DNA of 39,815 nucleotides from an uncultured Collinsella sp. (GTDB taxonomy: Bacteria > Actinomycetota > Coriobacteriia > Coriobacteriales > Coriobacteriaceae): assembly GCA_900751695.1 (NCBI GenBank), contig CAADSS010000078.1, forward strand, positions 1-39,815, given 5' to 3'. The translations under genes and the position numbers were made by a program. The notes under the pieces are model-generated. The model had not been told where the DNA came from, made no database searches, and saw nothing but the letters and a program-made list of their open reading frames with translations. Every line of letters begins with the position of its first letter. Within the stretch, counting starts at the first letter, position 1. This document shows positions 30,894 through 38,910 of this stretch, one piece after another.

Positions 30894-33098
30894 CTAGCCA
30901 ACCGTATCGTCAGGCGTGGGCGAGGGGTCGGGAGTGGGTGTAGGCGTAGGCGTAGGCGTAGGCGTGCCGCCATCGCCGCCGGTCGAACCACCAGTGGAGC
31001 CGCCCGTCGAGCCACCGGTCGTACCGGTGCCGCCGGTGGTGTCGCCGCCCGTGGTCTCGGTGGTCGTGGTCGTCGTGGTAGTCGTTGTGGTGGTTTCCTC
31101 TTCGTCCTCGTTCTCGTCCTTGTCGTCGTTCTCCGTCTTCTTGGTGTTGTTGGTGCCGTAGAACTTCCAGACGCTGTTGTTCTTGTAGGTGGGCGCCGTT
31201 CCGGTCGCAAACTCCTCGCGCTCGGTACCGGTCAGAACGGTGTTCATAAACCGCTTAAAGACAGGCAGGTTGGTGCTGTCGCCCAGCAGGTCTGTGCCGT
31301 ATTTTTGGATGGGAATCTCGCCCGCGGAATAGCCGGTCCACAGGGCGCACGCCAGCTGCGGGGTATAGCCGCAGAACCACAGGTTGGTGGTGTTGTCAGT
31401 GGTGCCCGTCTTGCCGGCATAGGGCTGATTGACGTTCAGCGCGCCGGCGGCACCCGTGCCGCTGCCCTGCATGACGCCGGATAGAACATCGGTAACCGCG
31501 GCAGCCTCGCCTTCGGTGAGCACCTGCGTGGGATTGTCGGTGTGCTGGTACAGAACCGAGCCGGTACGCGAGTCGATCTCGGTAATGGCGATGGGCTGAC
31601 GGTAGTAGCCACCGTTGGCAAACGTTGCGTAGGCAGATGCCATCTCGAGCGGTGAGATGGACCCGGTGCCGAGCGTCATGACGGGAACGTCCTCGATATT
31701 GTCCTTGGCGGGATCGATGCCAAGCTTTTTGACGAGCGACATGATCTTGTCATTGCCGATGGCTTCGGCCACCTGAATGTAGCCGGTGTTGGATGAGTAT
31801 GCCGTTGCCTGTTTAAGCGTGATGTTGCCATAGCTCTGGTTGCCGTAGTTTTGCACCTCGGTCGTGGTGCCCTTGGCCTTGAGCGGCGAGTTGCAGTTGA
31901 GGGTGACGTTGGGGTTCATACCGTTTTGGATGGCAGTTGCCAGCGTAAAGGCCTTAAACGTGGAGCCGACGGGACGCTTGGCCGTGGCATGGTTTACGTG
32001 GTTCTCGTCGGCGTTGTAATCGTAGCCGCCCACCATGCACTTGATGTAGCCGGTCTTGGGGTCGACGACGACCATGCCCATGTCCAGGCCGTCGAGCGAA
32101 AGCGTGTCGAGCTGCGAGCGCACGGCCTCCTCGGCCACCTGCTGCATGGTGGGGTCGATGGTGGTCTTGACGGTCAGACCGCCCTTAAAGAGCACGTCGG
32201 TGGAGAACTCCTGCTCAAGCAGCTGCTTAACGTAGGCGACAAAGTAGGGCTGAGAGTACACATCGACGCCACTGCCCGAAATCTCGGTCACGTTAAGCGT
32301 GATGGGCTCAGCCTGCGCGGCATCGTGCTCTTCCTGCGTGATGTGGCCCAGACGCAGCATGTTGTCCAGAACCTTGTTGCGGCGGGACAGCGCCAAGTCG
32401 GGATTAACCGTGGGGTCGTACTGCGAGGGCGAGTTGGGAAGGCCGATCAGCAGCGCGGCCTCGCTCAGGGTGAGGTCGGCGGCGGTTTTGGACAGATAGG
32501 TCTCGGCGGCGGCCTCGATGCCATATGCTCCATGGCCGTAGTAGATGGTGGTGAGGGACATCATGAGGATCTCGTCTTTGGAGTACATATCCTCCATCTT
32601 GATGGCGATATAGGCCTCGCGCACCTTACGCTCGATGGTCGAGTCGAATTGTTCCTCCTGCAAGATGGTGTTGCGAACCAGCTGCTGGGTGATGGTCGAT
32701 GCGCCCTCGTGGCCGCCGGTGAGGGTTGCCACCGATGCGCGTGCAATGCCCCAGAGGTCGATGCCGCCGTGCTCGTAGAAGCGCTCGTCCTCAACGTCAA
32801 CGGTGCCCTGCAGCACGTACGGGGACACTTGGTCCTTGGTGATGGACTTGCGGTTTTGCGTGTAGAAACTCGCAATGGTGTTGCCGTTGCAGTCGACGAT
32901 GTCGGTGGGCTCGCTCACCAGATACGCGTTGGCATCGGTGTAGTCGGGCAGATCGGACAGCCAGCGGTTGACGTTGCCGATCATGCCGATGCCAAACGCT
33001 ACGCCCGCGATAAGCAGAAAGCCCAAAAACGAGAGCAAGATTATGGGAAGGGCATGCGTCTTAGAGCGACCGCGACACTGTCGTTGGCGAGGACCCAT
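30894..33098 (-). CDS. Class A penicillin-binding protein (bifunctional transglycosylase/transpeptidase)
   Basis: The 734-residue protein has a short basic N-terminus, a membrane anchor at about 16-42, and then a GT51 glycosyltransferase domain with E103 in VEDERFYEHGG and GASTITQQLVRN. The transpeptidase domain follows with S379-TFK382, S435-S-N437 and K563-TGTT, so both activities appear intact. It polymerises and crosslinks peptidoglycan outside the membrane. The C-terminal 90 residues are low-complexity: an acidic stretch, a run of 12 threonines, Gly-Gly-Ser-Thr repeats and (Thr-Pro)n. The start at 33098 has GGAGG eight bases upstream; 33158 lacks a site. The gene stands alone, divergent from the U32 gene. 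Confidence 0.95.
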   Translation of the reverse strand: MGPRQRQCRGRSKTHALPIILLSFLGFLLIAGVAFGIGMIGNVNRWLSDLPDYTDANAYLVSEPTDIVDCNGNTIASFYTQNRKSITKDQVSPYVLQGTVDVEDERFYEHGGIDLWGIARASVATLTGGHEGASTITQQLVRNTILQEEQFDSTIERKVREAYIAIKMEDMYSKDEILMMSLTTIYYGHGAYGIEAAAETYLSKTAADLTLSEAALLIGLPNSPSQYDPTVNPDLALSRRNKVLDNMLRLGHITQEEHDAAQAEPITLNVTEISGSGVDVYSQPYFVAYVKQLLEQEFSTDVLFKGGLTVKTTIDPTMQQVAEEAVRSQLDTLSLDGLDMGMVVVDPKTGYIKCMVGGYDYNADENHVNHATAKRPVGSTFKAFTLATAIQNGMNPNVTLNCNSPLKAKGTTTEVQNYGNQSYGNITLKQATAYSSNTGYIQVAEAIGNDKIMSLVKKLGIDPAKDNIEDVPVMTLGTGSISPLEMASAYATFANGGYYRQPIAITEIDSRTGSVLYQHTDNPTQVLTEGEAAAVTDVLSGVMQGSGTGAAGALNVNQPYAGKTGTTDNTTNLWFCGYTPQLACALWTGYSAGEIPIQKYGTDLLGDSTNLPVFKRFMNTVLTGTEREEFATGTAPTYKNNSVWKFYGTNNTKKTENDDKDENEDEEETTTTTTTTTTTTETTGGDTTGGTGTTGGSTGGSTGGSTGGDGGTPTPTPTPTPTPDPSPTPDDTVG
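30941..30964. repeat. Hexamer microsatellite within the PBP gene
   Basis: TAGGCG is repeated four times in tandem and encodes alternating Thr-Pro on the minus strand. Being a multiple of three, slippage would change tail length without a frameshift. A separate ACN codon run lies at 31059-31094. Confidence 0.85.
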
Positions 33099-33259
33099 AT
33101 ATTGACCTCCAGGTATGTCGTGCCAGGCGGCAGGTATGCTGCCGGGCAGGATGGACATAAGTTATTACACGATAAACCAATCGGGGCACGCGAGGCCTCG
33201 TGTATGCTGGAAGACGGCATTTTTCAGAGTGAATGCACACCTTGGCAAGGAGTTTACCG

Positions 33260-35218
33260 ATGGCGATTCGGCCGATGGAATCGAGCGGACAATGCGAAAG
33301 CGAGTTGGCGGCGGCTGAAGTGGCGCTGCCCGAACTGCTGGCGCCTGCTGGCGGACTCGACCAGATGCTCGCGGCGATTGCGGCGGGTGCCGATGCCATC
33401 TATGCGGGGCTGGACGGATTCAACGCTCGAGTGAGCGCGCATGGCTTTAACGATGATGAGTTCGCGCGCGGTTGTGCCGTGGCCCATGCCCATGGCGTGC
33501 GTGTGTACGTGACGCTCAACGTGTTCGTGTTCGATGACGAGCTTGCCGACGCCGTGGCGTTGGGGGCGCATGCGCGCGCGTTGGGTGCCGATGCGTTGAT
33601 TGTGGCCGATGCCGGGCTGGCCTGTGCGCTTCGTGCGACGATTCCGGGGGTCGAGATTCACCTGTCCACTCAGGCGGGCGCTCATAGCGAGGGTGCCGTG
33701 CAGTTGGCTGCCAAGGAGTTGGGCGTTGAGCGCGTGACGACTGCGCGCGAGCTGAGCGTGGCAGAGATTGAGACGCTTTGCGCTACTGGCGTGCCCATCG
33801 AGGTGTTCTGTCACGGCGCTATTTGCATTGGATACTCGGGGGCGTGCGAGTTCTCGGCCCTGCGGCGTGGGCGCTCGGCGATGCGCGGCGACTGCACGCA
33901 GCCGTGCCGCCTGGCGTACGACCTGGTGGACGAGGCGGGGCAGAGCGTTGTCGCCGTCGAGGGAGATCGCCTGCTGTGCCCGCGCGACTATCTGGGTATT
34001 GCACATCTGCCCGAGCTTGTAGATGCCGGCGTGGCGTCGCTCAAGATCGAGGGGCGCATGAAGAACCCCGATTACGTATTCAACGTGGTGCGGGTGTGGC
34101 GCCGGGCACTCGATATGCTGTGCGACGGCGCGTGGGACCCCGGTGCCGTGGAAGAGCTTGAACGCGAGCTGGGAAGGTCGTTTAACCGTGGGTTTACCGA
34201 TGCGTACCTGCGAGGGCGTTCGGGTGCCGAGCTGATGAGCTTTGAGCGCGCAATTAACCAGGGCGTGCGCGTGGGGCGCTTGGTCGCTGTGGGCCACGAA
34301 GAGGTGACCGTTGAGCTCGACGCCGCCGTGGCGGCGGGTGACACGCTCGAGATTCGGTTCTATCCGGGTGCCGACGCGCGTCCCGATGTGCCCAAGCGCT
34401 GGCCGCAGGTGCCCTGCCCGGTGGATGCCGCAGCGGGGAAGCGCGTCGTCGTGCATTGCAAGCGTAAGGTGGACACGGGCTGCGAGGTGTACCTGATTCG
34501 CAGCGCCGGCGTGTTGGATCAGACGGCGGCAGTGTTGGAGCGCATGCGGGCCGAGGCGGATGCGATTGCGCCCGTTGCGCGTGCCGTTGAGGTGCTGCCC
34601 TTTGAGGGCGTTGCGGTGGATGGCGGTGCGTCCACGGAGTTGGTGGAGTGCGCGGTTCCCACTCGCATGGTTTTTGCTTGGCAGCTGATGGATGCCGACC
34701 CGCGCGGAGAACTTGATTTGTCCGACGCCGTTGTGGTGCTTGACGAGGTGTGCCGCACGGGTGACGCTGACTGGACCCGCTCACTGATACAGCGTGCCGG
34801 GCGCGTCGTCTGCCGCAACCTGGGACAGGTGGTGATCGCTCGCGAGCTGGGCGTGACGTTTGACGTGGCGGCGCCGGTGTTCTGCGCGAATCGGGCCACG
34901 CTTACCTGGCTGCGCGGACTCGGTGCGGGGCGGGTGTGCTTGCCGGCGGAGTTGCTCGGCAATGATGCGGAGCGTATTGCCGAACTGGCCGCTGAACCCG
35001 GCGTCTTGGGTCCGGTCGACGCCGACCGTCCCGAGCTTATGGTGTGCGAGCACTGCCTGCTGACCGCCGAGGGCGTCTGCGCCACCGATGCGACGGGACA
35101 GGTTCGTTGCCGCGACTGCTTGCGTCGTCGGCAGGTACGCTATCTGGTCGAGCGTGACGGTACACGTCTGCCAGTTGCCATTGACGCATGCGGCAGGACG
35201 AGGATTTTCCTGTCGTAG
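33260..35218 (+). CDS. U32 family peptidase-like protein
   Basis: The 652-residue protein is a U32-family member. The N-terminal TIM-barrel region starts LPELLAPAGGLDQML; the cysteines in FCHGAICIGYSGAC and GDCTQPC form the likely iron-sulfur site. The length and added C-terminal part resemble RlhA, a 23S rRNA C2501 hydroxylation factor, but assignment is not certain. Two late CxxC pairs (VCEHC and RCRDC) may bind zinc. ATG 33260 has AAGGAG eight bases upstream; an ATG at 33233 is unsupported. It shares the gap with the divergent PBP gene; tyrS follows on the same strand after 96 bases. Confidence 0.88.
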   Translation: MAIRPMESSGQCESELAAAEVALPELLAPAGGLDQMLAAIAAGADAIYAGLDGFNARVSAHGFNDDEFARGCAVAHAHGVRVYVTLNVFVFDDELADAVALGAHARALGADALIVADAGLACALRATIPGVEIHLSTQAGAHSEGAVQLAAKELGVERVTTARELSVAEIETLCATGVPIEVFCHGAICIGYSGACEFSALRRGRSAMRGDCTQPCRLAYDLVDEAGQSVVAVEGDRLLCPRDYLGIAHLPELVDAGVASLKIEGRMKNPDYVFNVVRVWRRALDMLCDGAWDPGAVEELERELGRSFNRGFTDAYLRGRSGAELMSFERAINQGVRVGRLVAVGHEEVTVELDAAVAAGDTLEIRFYPGADARPDVPKRWPQVPCPVDAAAGKRVVVHCKRKVDTGCEVYLIRSAGVLDQTAAVLERMRAEADAIAPVARAVEVLPFEGVAVDGGASTELVECAVPTRMVFAWQLMDADPRGELDLSDAVVVLDEVCRTGDADWTRSLIQRAGRVVCRNLGQVVIARELGVTFDVAAPVFCANRATLTWLRGLGAGRVCLPAELLGNDAERIAELAAEPGVLGPVDADRPELMVCEHCLLTAEGVCATDATGQVRCRDCLRRRQVRYLVERDGTRLPVAIDACGRTRIFLS

Positions 35219-35266
35219 GTGCTGCGTCGCGTCAGTTTGTTATCATAAGAGAGTTTATGGACTTCC

Positions 35267-35293
35267 AGCACCGCCGTTTTCGGCGAGGGTGCT
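35267..35293 (+). other. Leader hairpin before tyrS
   Basis: AGCACC-GCCG pairs with CGGC-GGTGCT around TTTT, leaving a small GAG bulge. A TATCAT box at 35241-35246 may be the -10 of the tyrS promoter, placing the hairpin in the leader. No T-box sequence features are visible. Confidence 0.4.
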
Positions 35294-35314
35294 ATAGCAA
35301 AAGGAGGATACCCA

Positions 35315-36526
35315 ATGCTGTCTGTTGACGAGCAAATGCGTATCATCACCTCGGGCGCCGCGCAGATTGTTCCCGAGGCCGACCTTCGCAAGAAGCTTGA
35401 GAAGGGCGAGCCCCTCAACATCAAGCTCGGCGTCGACCCCACCAGCCCCGACCTGCACCTGGGCCACGCCGTGCCGCTGCGCAAGATGCGTCAGTTCCAG
35501 GACCTGGGCCACAACGTCACCCTCATCATCGGCAACGGTACCGCGCTGATTGGCGATCCTTCGGGCAAGAACTCCACCCGTCCGCAGCTTTCGCAGGAGC
35601 AGATCGAGGCCAATGCCGAGACCTACGTGAGCCAGGCCATGAAGATCCTGGATCCCGAGAAGACCACCATCGTGCACAACGGTGACTGGATCCTTTCGAT
35701 GGATCTGGCCGGTCTGCTGCAGGTGTGCTCCAAGTTCACCGTCGCCCGCATCCTTGAGCGCGACGACTTTACCAAGCGCTACCAGTCTCAGACGCCGATC
35801 GCCCTGCATGAGTTCCTGTATCCCGTGATGCAGGCTTTCGACTCCGTGCAGATCAAGGCCGACGTCGAGATGGGCGGCACCGATCAGCTCTTCAACCTGC
35901 TCGCTGGCCGTGAGCTCATGGAGAAGATGGGCATGGAGCCGCAGATCGCGCTTACCATGCCGCTGCTCGAGGGCACCGATGGCGTGCGCAAGATGTCCAA
36001 GTCCTACGGCAACTACATCGGCCTGACCGACGCGCCCAAGGACATGTTCGGCAAGACCATGTCCATCCCCGACGAGATGATCGGCAAGTACTATCGTCTG
36101 GCCAGCTCGCTCACCCCGGCAGAGGTCGACAAGATCGATGCCGCCCTGGCCGATGGTTCTGCCGACCCCTACGAGCTCAAGCGCGCTCTGGGCCGTGACC
36201 TGTGTGACACCTACCACGGCGCCGGTGCCGGCGACGAGGCTCAGGCCGAGTTCGACCGCGTGTTCAAGGAGGGCCAGCTCGCCGACTTCCCCGAGAAGCA
36301 CGTTGAGCTGACTGTTAACGACGAGGGCCAGATCTACCTCGCCGGCCTGCTCAAGGACTTGGGTCTTTCGGCGAGCGCCGGCCAGGCTCGTCGCGATATC
36401 GACGGCGGCGGTGTCAAGATCAACGGCAAGGCTGTGGCTCCCAAGAGCTATAACATCGATCCCAGCGCCCTCAAGCTGGGCGACACCCTCTCCGTAGGCA
36501 AGCGCAAGGGTTTCAAGCTTATTTAG
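35315..36526 (+). CDS. tyrS: Tyrosyl-tRNA synthetase
   Basis: The 403-residue protein is a class I synthetase. HLGH at 48-51 replaces HIGH, and KMSKS is at 226-230. The tyrosine pocket segment DVEMGGTDQLFN is present, and the C-terminal S4-like RNA-binding domain (about 340-403) contains SAGQARRDIDGGGVKING. AAAAGGAGG precedes ATG 35315. The last base of the stop codon is also the first base of a 12-bp hairpin. Confidence 0.97.
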   Translation: MLSVDEQMRIITSGAAQIVPEADLRKKLEKGEPLNIKLGVDPTSPDLHLGHAVPLRKMRQFQDLGHNVTLIIGNGTALIGDPSGKNSTRPQLSQEQIEANAETYVSQAMKILDPEKTTIVHNGDWILSMDLAGLLQVCSKFTVARILERDDFTKRYQSQTPIALHEFLYPVMQAFDSVQIKADVEMGGTDQLFNLLAGRELMEKMGMEPQIALTMPLLEGTDGVRKMSKSYGNYIGLTDAPKDMFGKTMSIPDEMIGKYYRLASSLTPAEVDKIDAALADGSADPYELKRALGRDLCDTYHGAGAGDEAQAEFDRVFKEGQLADFPEKHVELTVNDEGQIYLAGLLKDLGLSASAGQARRDIDGGGVKINGKAVAPKSYNIDPSALKLGDTLSVGKRKGFKLI

Positions 36527-36553
36527 TTACGCGGTTTTACCAAACCGCGTAAC
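36526..36553 (+). terminator. 12-bp perfect hairpin at the tyrS stop
   Basis: GTTACGCGGTTT pairs perfectly with AAACCGCGTAAC over a TACC loop. There is no U-tract, so factor-independent termination is uncertain; mRNA 3'-end protection is an alternative. It starts inside the stop codon. Confidence 0.55.
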
Positions 36554-36571
36554 AGTTCGACGCTGCGCGGG

Positions 36572-36661
36572 CTCCAGAGCGACAACTTGTCATTCAAAGA
36601 GGACGGCATGACCAGAAGGTCTATGCCGTCCTCTTTTCATGCCAATTTGTTCGCTCTGGAG
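36572..36661. repeat. Nested palindrome, copy B (tyrS-ade gap)
   Basis: Outer arms CTCCAGAGCG (36572) and CGCTCTGGAG (36652) enclose AGAGGACGGCAT (36598) and ATGCCGTCCTCT (36623). The core at 36605-36627 differs from copy A (24449-24471) at only two of 23 positions, while the outer arms differ. As RNA it is a long hairpin. The rest of the 357-base gap holds a GGGACG element and the ade promoter region. Confidence 0.8.
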
Positions 36662-36710
36662 TCCGCTCGCTGTCCGTCCTCCACCTACGGCGTTGTCCTG
36701 GTTGGCACTT

Positions 36711-36730
36711 AGGGACGTTTCTTTTTGGTG
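36711..36730. repeat. GGGACGTTT repeat element
   Basis: AGGGACGTTTCTTTTTGG is one of four related short elements in the window; others are at 38711, 38738 and 39716 (GGGACG followed by a pyrimidine-rich run). All are intergenic. They look like fragments of a dispersed repeat. Confidence 0.5.
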
Positions 36731-36787
36731 CAAAGCAACCTGTCCCCATTGCGCCATGCGGCGTGTGCCGTTAAGCGGAGGGGCGTA

Positions 36788-36863
36788 TTGTTGGCCCATC
36801 GTTTGGGCATACAATGGCTATGAGCATGCTGCGGTGAAGGCTTGTCCGCTCCGCAGCTTTTTT
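36788..36863 (+). promoter_or_regulatory. ade: ade promoter with leader terminator (attenuator)
   Basis: TTGTTG (36788) and TACAAT (36810) are 16 bases apart, with GCCCA/TGGGC symmetry in the spacer. Immediately downstream, GCTGCGG (36828) pairs with CCGCAGC (36851) and is followed by six T residues. The intrinsic terminator lies between the promoter and the ade ribosome binding site, suggesting attenuation. No purine-riboswitch consensus is recognised. Confidence 0.55.
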
Positions 36864-36883
36864 CTACGGTTAAAGGAGTATGT

Positions 36884-38704
36884 ATGTCCGTTGAGGTCAT
36901 GAGGACTGTGATCGAGGCCGCCGAGGGCCGCGTGCCCGTCGACACGCTGTTTACCAATGCACAGATCGTCGACGTGTATGGCCAGCGCGTGGCGCCCGGT
37001 AGCGTTGCCGTCAAGGACGGTGTGATCGTCGGCGTGCTCTACGATGGTCGCGACGATGCCGCTGGCACCTATGAGGCAACTGAGGTCATCGACTGCCAGG
37101 GTCGCTATCTCGCTCCCGGTTTTATTGACGGGCATCTGCATATCGAGTCTTCGAACATCCGTCCCGCCGAGTATGCTCGCATGGCCGCGACGCGCGGTAC
37201 TACCACCGCCATTGCCGACAGCCACGAGATTGCTAATGTGGCGGGCCTGGACGGCCTGCGCTTTATGATTGAGGACGGCCGCCGCGCACCCATCTCCATC
37301 AAATACATGATGCCTTCGTGCGTGCCCGCGCTGCCCGACGAGCAGGCCGGTGCCGTTATTTCTGCTGCCGATATGCAGGCGTTTTTTGCCGAGCATCCAG
37401 GCGATGTCTTTGGTCTGGGCGAAATGATGAACCTGCCGGGCGTCTTTATGGCCGACCCCGAGACTTGCGCTCGCATCGATGCTGCCAACCAGACGCCGTC
37501 CAAGCAGGTTGACGGCCACGCGCCGCTCGTTGCCGGCAAGGACCTCAACGCCTATGCCGCGGCGGGTATTATCGCCGACCACGAGTCGACGATTCCCGAG
37601 GAGGCGCTCGATAAACTGTCCCGCGGCATGTATGTGATGCTGCGTGAGGGCACGTGCAGCCACGATCTGGCCAATTTGTCCCCGATGCTGCTGGAAAACC
37701 CCGCCCGCGCCCGCCGCTGCTGCTTTGCGACCGACGACCGCGCTCCCTCCGACGCGCTTTCGACCGGCATGATCGACAATGCCTGCCGCGTGGCCATCGA
37801 GGCTGGCGTCGACCCGGTGGTCGCCATCTCCATGGCGTCCCTTTCCACGGCTGAGGCATTTGGCCTGGACCACGGCTGTCGCGACCCGCATGAGCTCCGC
37901 GGCGCGATCGCCCCAGGCAAGCGTGCCGACCTGCTGGTGCTCAACGACCTGACGTTTGCCACAGCTCCGCATCGCGTGTATGCCGCCGGTGCCCTGGTGG
38001 CGCAGGATGGCACCTTTGTGGGCGAGGTCGCGCCCGAGACGGCCGAGGTCGCAGCCCTTGCCGATGAGCTGCGCGCTTCCGTTAAGCTGCCGAAGCTTTC
38101 GCTCGACGTGTTTGACTATGCCTTTAAGCCGGGCGAGGCCGTTATCGATGTCATCCCGGGTATGGCTATCACGGGTATGGCCCGCCCCGAGAGCGCCGAG
38201 GACTTGCGCCGCATTATGCTGATCGAGCGCCATGGCCGTGGCGTGTCGCTGCAGGCCGAGGGCGCCGATGGCGACGGCCCCGCTGGCCTGGGCCTGGTCG
38301 GCAAGCATATCGGTCGCGGCTGGGTGCGCGGTTTCACCATCACCGGTGGTGCCATTGCCTCCACGATCGGCCACGACTCGCACAACGTGTGCGTGGTGGG
38401 CGATAACGCTGCCGATATGATGGCTGCCGTTGAGGCCGTGGGCCAGGGTGGTCACGTGCTGGTGCGTAACGGCGAGGTCGTGGCGCGCATTCCGCTGGCG
38501 CTCGGTGGCCTGATGAGCGAAGGCACGGCCGAGGACGTTGCCGCGCAGCACGACGACTTTATGGTCAAGGCGCGCGCCATGGGTATTGAGCCGCCGCTCG
38601 ACCCCATCATGGGCATCATCTTCCTGCCCCTGCCGGTCATCCCGACGCTCCGCATCCGCCCCGAGGGCATGTTCGACGTCACAACCTTCACCTACGCCGA
38701 CTAG
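36884..38704 (+). CDS. ade: Adenine deaminase
   Basis: The 606-residue protein hydrolyses adenine to hypoxanthine and ammonia. The amidohydrolase metal site begins with H84 and H86 (DGHLHIESS), which contains the Glu-Ser-Ser segment typical of Ade, then HAPLVAG and ADHE, and the C-terminal domain has IGHDSHN. AAAGGAG precedes ATG 36884; a frame from 36842 would run through the leader terminator. Together with the cluster at 7.8-17.8 kb it points to active purine use. The stop lies in a directly repeated element. Confidence 0.95.
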   Translation: MSVEVMRTVIEAAEGRVPVDTLFTNAQIVDVYGQRVAPGSVAVKDGVIVGVLYDGRDDAAGTYEATEVIDCQGRYLAPGFIDGHLHIESSNIRPAEYARMAATRGTTTAIADSHEIANVAGLDGLRFMIEDGRRAPISIKYMMPSCVPALPDEQAGAVISAADMQAFFAEHPGDVFGLGEMMNLPGVFMADPETCARIDAANQTPSKQVDGHAPLVAGKDLNAYAAAGIIADHESTIPEEALDKLSRGMYVMLREGTCSHDLANLSPMLLENPARARRCCFATDDRAPSDALSTGMIDNACRVAIEAGVDPVVAISMASLSTAEAFGLDHGCRDPHELRGAIAPGKRADLLVLNDLTFATAPHRVYAAGALVAQDGTFVGEVAPETAEVAALADELRASVKLPKLSLDVFDYAFKPGEAVIDVIPGMAITGMARPESAEDLRRIMLIERHGRGVSLQAEGADGDGPAGLGLVGKHIGRGWVRGFTITGGAIASTIGHDSHNVCVVGDNAADMMAAVEAVGQGGHVLVRNGEVVARIPLALGGLMSEGTAEDVAAQHDDFMVKARAMGIEPPLDPIMGIIFLPLPVIPTLRIRPEGMFDVTTFTYAD

Positions 38705-38747
38705 TCATCGGGGACGTTCTTAAACGACTAGTCATCGGGGACGCTCT
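38701..38747. repeat. Tandem direct repeat at the ade stop
   Basis: The 20 bases CTAGTCATCGGGGACGTTCT (38701-38720) recur with one change at 38728-38747. The first copy includes the TAG of ade. The elements contain the GGGACG core shared with 36711 and 39716. Confidence 0.75.
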
Positions 38748-38843
38748 TTGGCGGGCTGCCTGACGCCGCGACCGTAGGACCTCTGGCATGTGTGAGCTAT
38801 TTGCCAGGTCCTTGTAACGTTTACGCCCGCGGAGTCTTATTTG

Positions 38844-38905
38844 AGCTCCCTTTGGGTACGTTGGAATCGGATACACGTTCGATTCCAACAAGCCCGAAGG
38901 GAGCT
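38844..38905 (+). promoter_or_regulatory. Long hairpin covering the HAD gene's ribosome binding site
   Basis: AGCTCCCTTTGGG (38844-38856) and GTTGGAATCG (38860-38869) pair with CGATTCCAAC (38880-38889) and CCCGAAGGGAGCT (38893-38905), 23 pairs including one G-U, with a 3x3 internal loop and a 10-base apical loop. The right arm contains GAAGGGAG, the Shine-Dalgarno sequence of the next gene, and is followed by TTTT. It could block translation or terminate transcription. Confidence 0.65.
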
Positions 38906-38910
38906 TTTCC

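Noticed and set aside
35219..35314. T-box leader before tyrS
   Set aside because: The 96-base gap is too short, and no T-box sequence or specifier loop is seen.
36700..36883. Purine riboswitch before adenine deaminase
   Set aside because: The conserved loop sequences and three-way junction of the purine aptamer are not visible; only a simple terminator hairpin is.
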